A DNA stretch of 64,000 bases from Klebsiella sp. WP3-W18-ESBL-02 (GTDB lineage: Bacteria > Pseudomonadota > Gammaproteobacteria > Enterobacterales > Enterobacteriaceae), in assembly GCF_014168815.1 (NCBI RefSeq), contig NZ_AP021972.1, positions 5,022,001 to 5,086,000 of the forward strand. Reading direction: 5' to 3'. The notes under the pieces are model-generated. The model ran no database searches and was not told where the DNA came from. It saw only the letters and a list, made by a program, of their open reading frames with translations. The first letter of the stretch is position 1. Every line of letters starts with the position of its first letter. The translations under genes and the position numbers were made by a program. This document shows, piece after piece, positions 52,117-62,445 of this stretch.

Positions 52117-55100
52117 ATGCAGGTCAGCAGAAGGCAGTTCTTTAAGATCTGCGCTGGCGGTATGGCAGGAACCACGGCAGCAGCCCTGGGCTTTGCCCCA
52201 GGCATCGCACTCGCGGAAACACGGCAGTATAAATTGCTGCGTACCCGTGAAACCCGTAACACCTGCACTTACTGCTCTGTCGGCTGTGGGCTTTTAATGT
52301 ATAGCCTCGGCGACGGCGCAAAAAACGCGAAGGCCTCAATTTTCCACATCGAAGGGGATCCGGATCACCCGGTAAACCGCGGTGCGCTGTGCCCGAAAGG
52401 CGCAGGTCTGGTGGACTTTATCCATTCAGAAAGCCGTTTAAAATATCCTGAATATCGCGCGCCAGGCTCCGACAAATGGCAGAAAATCAGCTGGGACGAC
52501 GCGTTCGATCGCATCGCGAAGCTGATGAAAGCCGACCGTGACGCCAACTTTATTGAGAAAAACGATGCCGGCACCACCGTCAACCGTTGGCTGACCACCG
52601 GTATGCTGTGCGCCTCTGCATCCAGTAACGAAACCGGTTTTTTAACGCAGAAATTCACCCGCGCGCTGGGTATGCTCGCGGTCGACAACCAGGCGCGTGT
52701 CTGACACGGACCAACGGTAGCAAGTCTTGCTCCAACATTTGGTCGCGGTGCGATGACCAACCACTGGGTCGACATCAAGAACGCCAACCTCATCGTGGTG
52801 ATGGGCGGTAATGCCGCAGAAGCACACCCGGTCGGGTTCCGCTGGGCGATGGAAGCCAAAATTCACAACGGCGCGAAGCTGATTGTGATCGATCCTCGTT
52901 TTACGCGAACCGCATCAGTGGCGGATTTCTACGCCCCTATTCGCTCCGGTACTGACATTACTTTCCTGTCAGGCGTCATGCTGTACCTGCTGAATAACGA
53001 AAAATTCAACCGCGAATACACCGAGGCCTATACCAACGCCGGCCTTATCGTGCGCGAAGATTTTAGCTTCGATGATGGTCTGTTCAGCGGCTATGACCCG
53101 GAAGCCCGTAAGTACGATAAAACGTCGTGGAACTACGAGCTGGACGAAAACGGTCACGCCAAACGCGATACCACCCTCACCCACCCGCGCTGCGTCTGGA
53201 ACCTGCTGAAACAGCATATTTCCCGCTATACGCCTGACGTAGTTGAGCAGATTTGCGGTACGCCGAAAGCGGACTTCCTGAAAGTCTGTGAATACATCGC
53301 AGAAACCAGCGCTCACGATAAAACCGCCTCGTTCCTGTATGCATTGGGCTGGACGCAGCACTCCGTCGGCGCGCAGAACATTCGCACCATGGCGATGATT
53401 CAGCTGCTGCTCGGCAACATGGGGATGGCAGGCGGCGGCGTGAACGCCCTGCGCGGCCACTCCAACATTCAGGGCCTGACTGACCTGGGCCTGCTGTCAC
53501 AAAGCCTGCCGGGCTATATGACGCTGCCAAGCGAGAAACAGGCCGACCTGCAAACCTACCTCGCCGCCAACACGCCAAAACCGCTGCTGGACGGGCAGGT
53601 GAACTACTGGGGCAACTACCCGAAATTCTTCGTCTCAATGATGAAGACCTTCTACGGTGATAAAGCAACGGCGGAAAATAGCTGGGGCTTTGACTGGCTG
53701 CCGAAGTGGGACAAAGGGTACGACGTGCTGCAGTACTTCGAGATGATGAACCAGGGCAAGGTCAACGGCTATATCTGCCAGGGCTTTAACCCGGTCGCCT
53801 CATTCCCGAACAAGAATAAGATCGTCGCGTCACTGTCGAAACTGAAGTTCCTGGTGACTATCGATCCGCTCAATACCGAGACATCAACCTTCTGGCAGAA
53901 CCACGGTGAATCGAACGATGTCGATCCATCGAAAATTCAGACGGAAGTGTTCCGTTTGCCATCGACCTGCTTCGCTGAGGAGAACGGTTCTATCGTCAAC
54001 TCCGGTCGCTGGCTGCAGTGGCACTGGAAAGGCGCCGATGCCCCGGGGGATGCGGTGACTGACGGTGAGATCCTGGCCGGTATTTTCTTGCGCCTGCGTA
54101 AGATGTACGCCGAAGAAGGCGGCCCGGTTCCTGAGCAGGTTCTCAACATGAGTTGGAACTACTCAACGCCGGAAGAACCTGCGTCTGAGGAAGTGGCGAT
54201 GGAGAGCAACGGTAAAGCGCTGGCCGATATTATCGACCCGGCGACCGGTGCGGTTATCGTCAAAAAAGGGCAGCAACTGAGCTCGTTCGCACAGCTTCGC
54301 GATGACGGTACGACCGCTAGCGGCTGCTGGATCTTTGCCGGTAGCTGGACGCCGGAAGGTAACCAGATGGCGCGTCGCGATAACGCCGACCCGTCAGGCC
54401 TGGGTAACACGCTGGGCTGGGCCTGGGCCTGGCCGCTTAACCGCCGTATTCTCTATAACCGTGCTTCCGCTGACCCGCAGGGCAACCCGTGGGATCCAAA
54501 ACGCCAGCTCCTGAAATGGGACGGTGCGAAATGGGGCGGCGTGGACATTCCGGACTACAGTACCGCGGCGCCGGGCAGCAACGTCGGGCCGTTCATCATG
54601 CAGCCGGAAGGGATGGGGCGTCTGTTCGCCCTCGATAAGATGGCCGAAGGTCCGTTCCCGGAACACTACGAGCCGTTTGAAACACCGCTGGGAACTAACC
54701 CACTGCACCCGAACGTGGTTTCTAACCCTGCCGCCCGTATCTTTAAAGGCGACAAGGAAGCGTTGGGCAAAGCGGAGAAATTCCCGTATGTCGGCACCAC
54801 TTATCGTCTGACCGAGCACTTCCACTACTGGACCAAGCATGCGTTGCTTAACGCCATCGCCCAGCCGGAGCAGTTTGTGGAAATCGGTGAAAAGCTGGCA
54901 GATAAGCTCGGCATCGCCCATGGCGATACCGTGAAGGTCTCCTCTAACCGCGGCTATATTAAAGCCAAGGCGGTGGTGACCAAGCGTATCCGCACGCTGA
55001 AAGTAGACGGCAAGGATATCGATACCATCGGTATTCCAATTCACTGGGGCTACGAAGGCGTGGCGAAGAAAGGCTTTATTGCCAACACGTTAACGCCATT

Positions 55101-55167
55101 CGTCGGTGATGCGAACACGCAGACGCCGGAATTTAAGTCCTTCCTCGTGAACGTGGAAAAGGTGTAA
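52117..55167 (+). CDS. fdoG: Formate dehydrogenase-O catalytic subunit (selenoprotein)
   Basis: 1016 residues reading through an in-frame TGA at codon 196. Tat signal peptide with SRRQFF, 4Fe-4S cluster near 49-60 (CTYCSVGCG), then molybdopterin-bis-MGD domains. The codon 196 context (QARV-U-HGPTVAS) is that of E. coli FdoG/FdnG, where selenocysteine ligates Mo. Without recoding the gene would look split at 52704. Oxidises formate in the periplasm and feeds electrons to FdoH. Confidence 0.95.
52702..52740 (+). promoter_or_regulatory. Selenocysteine TGA codon and SECIS hairpin
   Basis: TGA at 52702-52704 followed by a hairpin near 52715-52733 (GGTAGCA-AGTCT-TGCTCC), with a G/U-bearing apical loop of the type bound by SelB, at the proper distance downstream. 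Confidence 0.85.
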
Positions 55168-55179
55168 CGGAGACGACCT

Positions 55180-56082
55180 ATGGCTTATCAATCGCAAGAC
55201 ATTATCCGTCGTTCCGCCACTAACGGTTTCACCCCCGCGCCTCAGGCGCGGGATCACCAGGAAGAGGTGGCGAAGCTCATCGACGTCACCACCTGTATCG
55301 GCTGTAAGGCCTGTCAGGTGGCGTGTTCGGAGTGGAACGATATCCGTGATGAAATCGGCAGCAACGTCGGGGTGTACGACAACCCCGCCGATCTGACCGC
55401 CAAATCCTGGACGGTGATGCGTTTCTCGGAAGTGGAACAGAACGACAAACTGGAATGGCTCATCCGCAAAGACGGCTGTATGCACTGTGCCGATCCGGGC
55501 TGCCTGAAGGCGTGCCCGTCGGAAGGTGCAATCATTCAGTACGCCAACGGCATCGTCGACTTCCAGTCTGAACAGTGCATTGGCTGCGGCTACTGCATCG
55601 CCGGCTGTCCGTTCAACGTGCCGCGACTGAACCCGGAAGACAACCGCGTCTACAAGTGTACGCTATGCGTCGATCGCGTAACCGTCGGGCAAGAGCCGGC
55701 CTGCGTGAAAACGTGCCCAACCGGCGCTATCCACTTTGGCTCCAAAGAGGATATGAAAACGCTGGCGGGCGAGCGCGTCGCCGAGCTGAAAACCCGTGGC
55801 TATGATAACGCAGGTCTGTACGATCCGGCGGGCGTAGGCGGAACACACGTAATGTACGTTCTGCACCATGCCGACAAGCCGAACCTGTACCACGGCCTGC
55901 CGGAAAACCCGGAAATCAGCGCCACCGTGAAGTTCTGGAAAGGCGTCTGGAAACCGCTGGCCGCTATCGGCTTTGCTGCTACGTTCGCCGCGAGCATCTT
56001 CCACTACGTCGGGGTCGGTCCGAACCGTGCGGAAGAGGAAGAAGACAATCTGCATGAAAAAGACGACGAGGTGCGCAAATGA
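55180..56082 (+). CDS. fdoH: Formate dehydrogenase-O iron-sulfur subunit
   Basis: 300 residues with four ferredoxin-type cysteine clusters (CIGCKACQVAC, CMHCADPGCLKAC, CIGCGYCIAGCP, CTLCVDR) and one C-terminal membrane span (about 256-276). Passes electrons from FdoG to cytochrome FdoI. Overlaps fdoI by four bases. Confidence 0.96.
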   Translation: MAYQSQDIIRRSATNGFTPAPQARDHQEEVAKLIDVTTCIGCKACQVACSEWNDIRDEIGSNVGVYDNPADLTAKSWTVMRFSEVEQNDKLEWLIRKDGCMHCADPGCLKACPSEGAIIQYANGIVDFQSEQCIGCGYCIAGCPFNVPRLNPEDNRVYKCTLCVDRVTVGQEPACVKTCPTGAIHFGSKEDMKTLAGERVAELKTRGYDNAGLYDPAGVGGTHVMYVLHHADKPNLYHGLPENPEISATVKFWKGVWKPLAAIGFAATFAASIFHYVGVGPNRAEEEEDNLHEKDDEVRK

Positions 56083-56714
56083 AAAGACGTGACACCATCG
56101 TGCGCTATACGGCGCCGGAACGCATCAACCACTGGGTCACCGCCTTCTGCTTCATGCTGGCGGCGATAAGCGGGCTGGGATTTTTCTTCCCATCCTTCAA
56201 CTGGTTAATGCAAATCATGGGCACACCACAGCTGGCGCGTATTCTGCACCCGTTTGTCGGCGTTATCATGTTTGCGTCGTTTATCATCATGTTTTTCCGC
56301 TATTGGCACCACAATCTAATCAATCGGGATGATATCTTTTGGGCGAAGAATATTCGTAAGATCGTCGTCAACGAGGAAGTAGGTGACACCGGGCGTTATA
56401 ACTTCGGCCAGAAATGCGTATTCTGGGCGGCGATTATCTTCCTGGTGCTGCTGCTGGTGAGCGGCGTGATTATCTGGCGTCCGTACTTTGCGCCTGCTTT
56501 CTCAATCCCGGTGATCCGATTTGCGCTCATGCTGCATTCATTTGCCGCAGTGGCGTTAATTGTGGTTATCATGGTGCATATCTACGCCGCCCTTTGGGTG
56601 AAAGGCACCATTACCGCGATGGTGGAGGGATGGGTTACCAAAACGTGGGCGAAGAAACATCACCCGCGCTGGTACCGTGAAGTCCGCCAGAAACAGGAAA
56701 AGTCATCTGAATGA
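56079..56714 (+). CDS. fdoI: Formate dehydrogenase-O cytochrome b556 subunit
   Basis: 211 residues, four membrane spans, haem-ligand His in spans (for example LHPFVG, LHSFAAVALIVVIMVHIYAALW). Reduces quinone in the inner membrane. Overlaps fdhE by four bases. Confidence 0.95.
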   Translation: MKRRDTIVRYTAPERINHWVTAFCFMLAAISGLGFFFPSFNWLMQIMGTPQLARILHPFVGVIMFASFIIMFFRYWHHNLINRDDIFWAKNIRKIVVNEEVGDTGRYNFGQKCVFWAAIIFLVLLLVSGVIIWRPYFAPAFSIPVIRFALMLHSFAAVALIVVIMVHIYAALWVKGTITAMVEGWVTKTWAKKHHPRWYREVRQKQEKSSE

Positions 56715-57640
56715 GTATTCGCATAATCCCGCAAGATGAGCTGGGTTCGAGCGAGAAACGTACGGCGGAAGTCATTCCGCCGTTATTGTTCCCCAGACTC
56801 AAAAACCTCTACAACCGCCGCGCAGAGCGTCTGCGCGAGCTGGCAGAGAACAACCCGCTGGGTGATTACCTGCGCTTTGCCGCGCTGATTGCCCACGCTC
56901 AGGAAGTGGTGCTGTACGACCACCCGCTGAAAATGGATCTCACCGCGCGCCTCAAAGAAGCGAATGACCAGGGCAAGCCGCCGCTGGATATTCACGTTCT
57001 GCCGCGCGACAAGCACTGGCACACGCTGCTGCAGTCCATGATTGCCGAACTGAAGCCGGAAATGAGCGGCCCGGCGCTGGCGGTTATCGAGAACCTGGAA
57101 AAAGCCTCCGAACAGGAGCTGGAGCAAATGGCCAGCGCGCTGTTTGCCTCTGACTTCTCTTCCGTCAGCAGCGATAAAGCGCCGTTTATCTGGGCTGCGC
57201 TGTCGCTGTACTGGGCGCAGATGGCCAGCCTCATTCCGGGTAAAGCCCGTGCGGAATACGGCGAACAACGCCAGTACTGCCCGGTATGCGGTTCGATGCC
57301 GGTTTCCAGCATGGTGCAAATCGGCACCACCCAGGGGCTGCGCTACCTGCACTGCAACCTGTGTGAAACCGAGTGGCACGTGGTGCGCGTGAAGTGCAGC
57401 AACTGCGAGCAGAGCCGTGACCTCCACTATTGGTCGCTGGATAACGAGCAGGCGGCCATTAAAGCCGAAAGCTGCGGCGACTGCGGGACTTACCTGAAGA
57501 TTCTGTATCAGGAAAAAGACCCGAAAGTGGAAGCCGTAGCCGACGACCTCGCCTCACTGGTGCTGGACGCGCGGATGGAACAAGAAGGGTTCGCCCGTAG
57601 TTCTATCAACCCGTTCCTGTTCCCGGGTGAAGGGGAGTAA
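56711..57640 (+). CDS. fdhE: FdhE, formate dehydrogenase maturation protein
   Basis: 309 residues with four CxxC motifs (CPVCG, CNLCE, CSNCE, CGDCG) in a rubredoxin-like region from about 197 on. Needed for activity of respiratory formate dehydrogenases. Last gene of the fdo operon. Confidence 0.95.
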   Translation: MSIRIIPQDELGSSEKRTAEVIPPLLFPRLKNLYNRRAERLRELAENNPLGDYLRFAALIAHAQEVVLYDHPLKMDLTARLKEANDQGKPPLDIHVLPRDKHWHTLLQSMIAELKPEMSGPALAVIENLEKASEQELEQMASALFASDFSSVSSDKAPFIWAALSLYWAQMASLIPGKARAEYGEQRQYCPVCGSMPVSSMVQIGTTQGLRYLHCNLCETEWHVVRVKCSNCEQSRDLHYWSLDNEQAAIKAESCGDCGTYLKILYQEKDPKVEAVADDLASLVLDARMEQEGFARSSINPFLFPGEGE

Positions 57641-57650
57641 TTTCCCGCGT

Positions 57651-57678
57651 TAAACCGGGCTGTTTTTGGCCCGGTTTA
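57651..57678 (+). terminator. Hairpin after fdhE
   Basis: 10-bp perfect stem TAAACCGGGC/GCCCGGTTTA; T-rich loop, no T-run after. Serves both fdhE and the convergent toxin gene, whose stop lies in the stem. Confidence 0.65.
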
Positions 57679-58047
57679 CAGCGCGTAGGGTAAAATCACG
57701 CCCGGAAGCCTCGCAAAATCCTTTGTATTACGCGTCACCAGTTCCCGGCGATGAACATGCGCAGTGGCCAGAATAATCGCATCGGGCAGCTTCATGCCGT
57801 ACTCCTGCCGTAGATTCACACTCTGCTCAGCAATTTCTTCTGTCACACCAATAATTTCGAATGCGCTCAAGGCTATTCGCGTTCGCTGCTCCTGATGAAA
57901 GCGCTTTGCCCCTATCATGACCTCCATCCAGGTGATCAGGCTTATCGCATGTTGCGGAGGGTAGGAATCCATCGCCCGCTTCGCCTCCATCCGCCCGCTG
58001 AAGAGATCGATTAAAATATTGGTATCAAAAAGAACGGGTCTTTTCAT
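57676..58047 (-). CDS. VapC-like PIN-domain toxin
   Basis: 123 residues from ATG 58047. Acidic residues of the PIN active site: D8 (LFDTNILID), E in WMEVMIG, D in KLPDAIILATA and D in RNTKDFA. PIN toxins of this type cleave tRNA or rRNA. Overlaps the antitoxin gene by four bases. Confidence 0.86.
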   Translation of the reverse strand: MKRPVLFDTNILIDLFSGRMEAKRAMDSYPPQHAISLITWMEVMIGAKRFHQEQRTRIALSAFEIIGVTEEIAEQSVNLRQEYGMKLPDAIILATAHVHRRELVTRNTKDFARLPGVILPYAL

Positions 58048-58298
58048 CGCTGCCACTCTTCCCGAAGTTTTCTTTCATACTCAACGCCATCTTCTTCACA
58101 CCCTTGCCAGATGCCAAGCGCGCCAGAAATAGTGAGCTCAGCCTGACTCTGCTTTTCAAGATATTGCTCAACGGCTTCACGCAGCAGTTCCGCACGAGGC
58201 AGATTTCGCTGCTGTTTAAGTATGTCGAGGCGCTTAATCACCTCGTCCGACAAATCGAGAAGTATTCTGCCCATGTCCCTTTCCACCATCATGCTCAT
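58044..58298 (-). CDS. Ribbon-helix-helix antitoxin (VapB/CopG-like)
   Basis: 84 residues from ATG 58298 (GAGG five bases upstream; an internal ATG at the MGRILLDLS segment is also possible). N-terminal beta strand and helices (ILLDLSDEVIKRLDILKQQR; LPRAELLREAVEQYL) are RHH-type. C-terminal acidic tail would bind the toxin. Expected to repress its own promoter. Confidence 0.82.
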   Translation of the reverse strand: MSMMVERDMGRILLDLSDEVIKRLDILKQQRNLPRAELLREAVEQYLEKQSQAELTISGALGIWQGCEEDGVEYERKLREEWQR

Positions 58299-58497
58299 AT
58301 ATGCCTCAAGTATATCATCCATGCTCAATAAGCGAACAAGATACACACACTTTAAATATGGTTATAGACTGACATTAAGAAATCGTTCGTTTTTGCGAGC
58401 CGCTATCCACAATCACTATCCCACCCAATTTCCCGTTTCCATTCGCGATAAACCAGGCTATAAAACTGTATGTTTATACAGCGAAAAGGACATCATC

Positions 58498-59409
58498 ATG
58501 GCATTGGAAAACGGTATGGCGCAGCTAGTTGCTGAGTTTATTGCGGCCGGTCGCCCTTCTTCACGCGAGCAGAATATTGATGACCGGAGAAAGGGGTATA
58601 TTGCCAGCACGGCGCTGGCAGGCGAGAAAGAGATTCGCGTCAAATCAGAAGATATCGTGCTGGAAGGGATGACATTTCGCGTCATTTCGCCGCTAAATTC
58701 AACCTCATCACTCCCCTGCATTATCTACTTTCATGGCGGCTGTTTTGTCAGCGGTGGGTTTATCACGCACGACAATCAGCTACGTCAGCTTGCCTGGCAC
58801 AGTGGATGCCGGGTGATTGCGGTGCAGTATAGTCTGGCACCAGAACACACTTTCCCCGCCGCTCACGATGACGCCGAGCGTGGCGCGAACCTGGTTTATA
58901 AATATGCTCAGCAGCTTGGTATCGACCGCCAGCATATCACGCTCGCTGGCGATAGCGCTGGCGGCCATCTGGCACTGGTCACCGCGCTACGCCTAAAAGC
59001 CAACGCGGCATGGACGCCGTCAAAGCTTATGCTGATTTACCCAATGCTCGACGCTACCGCCAGCTTTGCCAGCTACATCAGCAATGGCCAGGACTACATT
59101 ATTACTCGCGATACGCTACTTTCAGGTTTTGAGATGTATCTGCAGGGAAACGATCCACTGGACCAGGAAGCTAGCCCACTCTGGCGTGACGATTTTAACG
59201 GCCTTCCGCCGGTGCATATCATTACCGCCGAATACGATCCGCTCCGCGATGAAGGTGAGGCGCTGTATGAACGGCTAACCCGACAGGGCGTGACCTGCAC
59301 CTGCCTGCGCTATCATGGCGTTATTCACGGATTTTTCCAGCTTGGCGGCGTGAGCCAGGCGGCGCGGGATGCAATGGAGGATGTGGCCCGCAGGGTGGCA
59401 GGCCACTGA
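58498..59409 (+). CDS. Alpha/beta hydrolase, HSL/acetyl esterase family
   Basis: 303 residues from ATG 58498 (AAGGA seven bases upstream); the open frame to 58222 overlaps the antitoxin and is not coding. Oxyanion motif HGGCF (usual HGGG has Cys here), nucleophile GDSAGG, acid in EYDPLRDE, base in VIHGFF. Soluble esterase; substrate unknown. Monocistronic. Confidence 0.88.
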   Translation: MALENGMAQLVAEFIAAGRPSSREQNIDDRRKGYIASTALAGEKEIRVKSEDIVLEGMTFRVISPLNSTSSLPCIIYFHGGCFVSGGFITHDNQLRQLAWHSGCRVIAVQYSLAPEHTFPAAHDDAERGANLVYKYAQQLGIDRQHITLAGDSAGGHLALVTALRLKANAAWTPSKLMLIYPMLDATASFASYISNGQDYIITRDTLLSGFEMYLQGNDPLDQEASPLWRDDFNGLPPVHIITAEYDPLRDEGEALYERLTRQGVTCTCLRYHGVIHGFFQLGGVSQAARDAMEDVARRVAGH

Positions 59410-59432
59410 AGATAGCGAGGCTGGGAGATACC

Positions 59433-60422
59433 CTACTCCTCTTCGTTACCGCCTTCTTCGTACGACCCGAATGGCTTCGCAGGCAGCACGATATAGGTCC
59501 CCTCGAACACCACACCGGGGGTGTCATCGCCGAACAGCTCAACCTGCATCTGCACACGCGCTTTGCGTCCTCGGGCCAGTCGGTCCAGGTCGCCGCTAAG
59601 CGAGCCGAGGTCGGCAATGGCGGTCGGTTTACCGGCGATAGGTTTTCGATAGCGGATATGAGCATCGGCCAGAATAATAGTGCCGCCCAGGTGGCGCTCA
59701 CGCAGCATCAGCCAGATAAGCCCCCAGCCGGTGAGTGTTGCCAGCGAAAAGAGGCTGCCAGCAAACAGCGTATGGTGCGGGTTCTGGTTGCCAGTTTCCG
59801 GCATGGTGGTAATGAATTTCTGCCCGGTGTACTGCTGGATGCGCACGCCCATCTTCTCGCTGAGCGGAATATGATCGTACCAGGCCTGCTGTAGCTGTGC
59901 ACACCAGTCGCCGCGGTGCAGAATATCGTCCAGCGAGGCAACGGGTTTAATCATCAGGAAATGGCGAACGGGGGTGGTCTGCGGGGTAGTAATCTCCCCT
60001 TCGTTCTTGAATCCTAGCTTGGAAAAGAACGGCACGGCATCTTCACGTGCGCTACAGGTGACGCGTTTAACCCCTTCCTGACGCGCAACGGACTCCAGGG
60101 TCATCGCAATCAGCGTTCCCAGCCCTTTATCCTGCACGTCGGGATGTACGGCCATAAAGCGGATAGACGCTTCGTTATCCGCATTAATGTATAACCGCCC
60201 GACGGCGACCAGCTTTCCCTGTTCATCGACCACCATCTGATGGTGCGCCATGGCATCCCAGGCGTCGCGTTCGGAGCCTTTTGGCTGGTGCAGCGGTTTA
60301 CGCAGCATTTCCCAGCGAAACTGATAGTACTCGTCTAACTCTTCTGCCGTTTGCGGTACTCGGAGATGGTACATAATCGCGCTCTCTTTTGCCCCCCGCG
60401 CTCTACCGGGAAGTGGGTTCAT
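59433..60422 (-). CDS. fabY: FabY (YiiD), acetoacetyl-ACP synthase
   Basis: 329 residues, same length as E. coli YiiD. N-terminal GNAT domain (HPDVQDKGLGTLIAMTLE) and C-terminal hotdog thioesterase-like domain (NQNPHHTLFAGSLFSLATL). Makes acetoacetyl-ACP to start fatty acid synthesis. Overlaps dtd by four bases. Confidence 0.94.
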   Translation of the reverse strand: MNPLPGRARGAKESAIMYHLRVPQTAEELDEYYQFRWEMLRKPLHQPKGSERDAWDAMAHHQMVVDEQGKLVAVGRLYINADNEASIRFMAVHPDVQDKGLGTLIAMTLESVARQEGVKRVTCSAREDAVPFFSKLGFKNEGEITTPQTTPVRHFLMIKPVASLDDILHRGDWCAQLQQAWYDHIPLSEKMGVRIQQYTGQKFITTMPETGNQNPHHTLFAGSLFSLATLTGWGLIWLMLRERHLGGTIILADAHIRYRKPIAGKPTAIADLGSLSGDLDRLARGRKARVQMQVELFGDDTPGVVFEGTYIVLPAKPFGSYEEGGNEEE

Positions 60423-60856
60423 ACCTGTAACCAGAATGTCACGGGGCCATCATTGACCAGCGACACCTGCATATCCGCAGCAAATCGTCCCGTTTGCGTG
60501 TGCATCTCCTGCTGGCGACAGCGCTGCACAAAGTACTCATAGAGCGCTTCGGCGCGGTCCGGCGCAGCGCCTTTAGAAAAGCTCGGCCGCATACCGCGTT
60601 CAGTATCGGCCGCCAGCGTAAACTGTGACACCACCAGCACGCTGCCTCCTGCCTGCTGAACGTTCAGATTCATTTTACCTTCGGCATCGCTGAAGATACG
60701 GTAGCCAAGCACTCGCTCGCACAGACGATTGGCTTTCTGTTCATCGTCATCTTTCTCTACGCCGAGGAGCACCAGTAGCCCTGGACCTATTTCCCCCGTG
60801 ACCTCATCCGCCACGCTCACGCTGGCGCGGGTAACGCGCTGAATTAATGCAATCAT
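60419..60856 (-). CDS. dtd: D-aminoacyl-tRNA deacylase
   Basis: 145 residues, as in E. coli. Active-site motifs SQFTLAADT and the cross-subunit Gly-cis-Pro (NDGPVTFWL). Removes D-amino acids and glycine from mischarged tRNA. Confidence 0.96.
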   Translation of the reverse strand: MIALIQRVTRASVSVADEVTGEIGPGLLVLLGVEKDDDEQKANRLCERVLGYRIFSDAEGKMNLNVQQAGGSVLVVSQFTLAADTERGMRPSFSKGAAPDRAEALYEYFVQRCRQQEMHTQTGRFAADMQVSLVNDGPVTFWLQV

Positions 60857-61719
60857 GGTTCGTCTGCTTCTTGTTGTTCTGTTTTCAGTTTTCGGTATTC
60901 ACCGAGAGTGACAGTTATTTCTGCGCCAAGCAAGACGATACACCACGTCCAGTAGACCCAGACAAACAAAATGGGGATCACCGCCAGCACGCCATAAATC
61001 AGCTGGTACGAGGGGAACGCGGTGATGTACAGGGAGAAGGCCTTCTTACCCAGTTCGTGCAACAGCGCGGCGACCAGTGCCCCAATAACCGCATCGCGGT
61101 TCGGTACCTGGGTCGTTGGCACGATGCTGTAAAGCAGCCAGAAAGAGAGCCAGGACAGCAGCAGCGGAAATACGCGCAGCACATTATCGATAACGCCGTG
61201 CAGTTCGCTGGCCCAGCGCAGCGACAGTAAATAAGAGCTGATTGCCAGACTGACCCCGGCCAACAGCGGCCCGAGCGTAAGGATCATCCAGTAAACGGCA
61301 AAAGAATATACTTTTGGCCGTACGCGCTTGCTGCGCCAGATGGTATTCAGCGCGCTGTCGATGGAATACATCAGCAGCAGCGCGGTAACAATCAGCCCGC
61401 AGGCGCCCACGGCGGTCATGCGATTCGAGTTGGCGACGAACTGCTCGATATAGCGCTGAATGACGTCGCCCGTCGCGGGAAGAAAGTTAGCAAACACGAA
61501 GTGACGAATCTGCAAACTCACTTCAGAAAACATCGGGAACGCCGCAAACAGGGCAAAAATGACCGCCACCAGCGGCACGAGCGAAAGCAACGACACGTAG
61601 GCCAGATTGCCCGCCAGCGTCGTCATATTATCTTCTTCGATACGCCGCCAGAGGAATTTACTCCACGCCACCAGCGGCCGGGTATGATGAATACATTTTT
61701 GATGAACGGTTTTTAACAT
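60853..61719 (-). CDS. yihY: YihY/virulence factor BrkB family membrane protein
   Basis: 288 residues, about six membrane spans; GNLAYVSLLSLVPLVAVIFALFA and LHELGKKAFSLYITAFPSYQ typical of the YihY/BrkB family. Older annotation as RNase BN was withdrawn; function unknown. Overlaps dtd and yihX. Confidence 0.94.
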   Translation of the reverse strand: MLKTVHQKCIHHTRPLVAWSKFLWRRIEEDNMTTLAGNLAYVSLLSLVPLVAVIFALFAAFPMFSEVSLQIRHFVFANFLPATGDVIQRYIEQFVANSNRMTAVGACGLIVTALLLMYSIDSALNTIWRSKRVRPKVYSFAVYWMILTLGPLLAGVSLAISSYLLSLRWASELHGVIDNVLRVFPLLLSWLSFWLLYSIVPTTQVPNRDAVIGALVAALLHELGKKAFSLYITAFPSYQLIYGVLAVIPILFVWVYWTWCIVLLGAEITVTLGEYRKLKTEQQEADEP

Positions 61720-62312
61720 AACGACTTCATAAAATAGTCGGGCAGGGTTTCTCTCCCTGTGACCAGCACGCTGGTAATACCCAACTGGTTAGCACCCTCT
61801 ATATTATCGGCGTTATCGTCAAAAAAGACCGCATCGGCGGCAGAAAAACCTTCCAGCTCAAGTACCCGTTGATAAATACGCGCTTCCGGTTTACGCATGC
61901 CCATCTCCTGAGAAAGATAAACATGGTCGGCAGCGGCATAGATTTGCGGATATTCATCCGGCCAGAACGTGGTGTGCAGCGCGTTCGTATTGGAGAGTAC
62001 GACCACACGATGCCCCTGTTCCCGCAGCGTTTTCATGATATCGATGACTTCAGGACGGAGTTCAACAAATACCGCCTGCCAGCCGTGAGCAAACTGTTCA
62101 TAGCTGAGCGGCAAATCCATGTCATGGCACATTGCCTTTGCGAAAGCTTCATCTGATATTTCACCGCGTTCGTGCTGGTGAAATGCTTCCCCCATGGTGA
62201 AGTTCTGCTTCAGCCGGGCCAGCGGTACGCGGGCAAGATCGCTCCACGTGCCCAAAACACGGTTGAAATCAATGTCGACAATCACATTACCTAAATCAAA
62301 GATATAGAGCAT
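61713..62312 (-). CDS. yihX: YihX, HAD-family alpha-D-glucose-1-phosphate phosphatase
   Basis: 199 residues. HAD motifs: FDLGNVIVDID (I), VVLSNTN (II), K in GMRKPEA (III), FFDDNADNIEGA (IV). Dephosphorylates alpha-glucose 1-phosphate. Overlaps yihY by seven bases. Confidence 0.95.
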   Translation of the reverse strand: MLYIFDLGNVIVDIDFNRVLGTWSDLARVPLARLKQNFTMGEAFHQHERGEISDEAFAKAMCHDMDLPLSYEQFAHGWQAVFVELRPEVIDIMKTLREQGHRVVVLSNTNALHTTFWPDEYPQIYAAADHVYLSQEMGMRKPEARIYQRVLELEGFSAADAVFFDDNADNIEGANQLGITSVLVTGRETLPDYFMKSLC

Positions 62313-62400
62313 TTTTGCCTCCGTTCGCGCCGTGGAAATTTCACTCTAGCGGGAAAGTCGGGCTTTGACTATGAACAAACGCTCTCTATTTCAAAAAGAA

Positions 62401-62424
62401 AAACCCCGCCATAAGGCGGGGTTT
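62401..62424 (-). terminator. typA terminator
   Basis: 10-bp stem AAACCCCGCC/GGCGGGGTTT with ATAA loop; on the minus strand followed by TTTTCTTTTTG. 22 bases after typA. Confidence 0.85.
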
Positions 62425-62445
62425 CAGGTCGTGACAAAAGCGAGA

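Noticed and set aside
52702..52753. Apparent nonsense mutation splitting fdoG
   Set aside because: Codon 196 is the known selenocysteine position and is followed by a SECIS-type hairpin.
58222..58497. Longer N-terminus for the esterase
   Set aside because: It would overlap the antitoxin gene on the other strand, lacks esterase-like sequence, and ATG 58498 has a good binding site.
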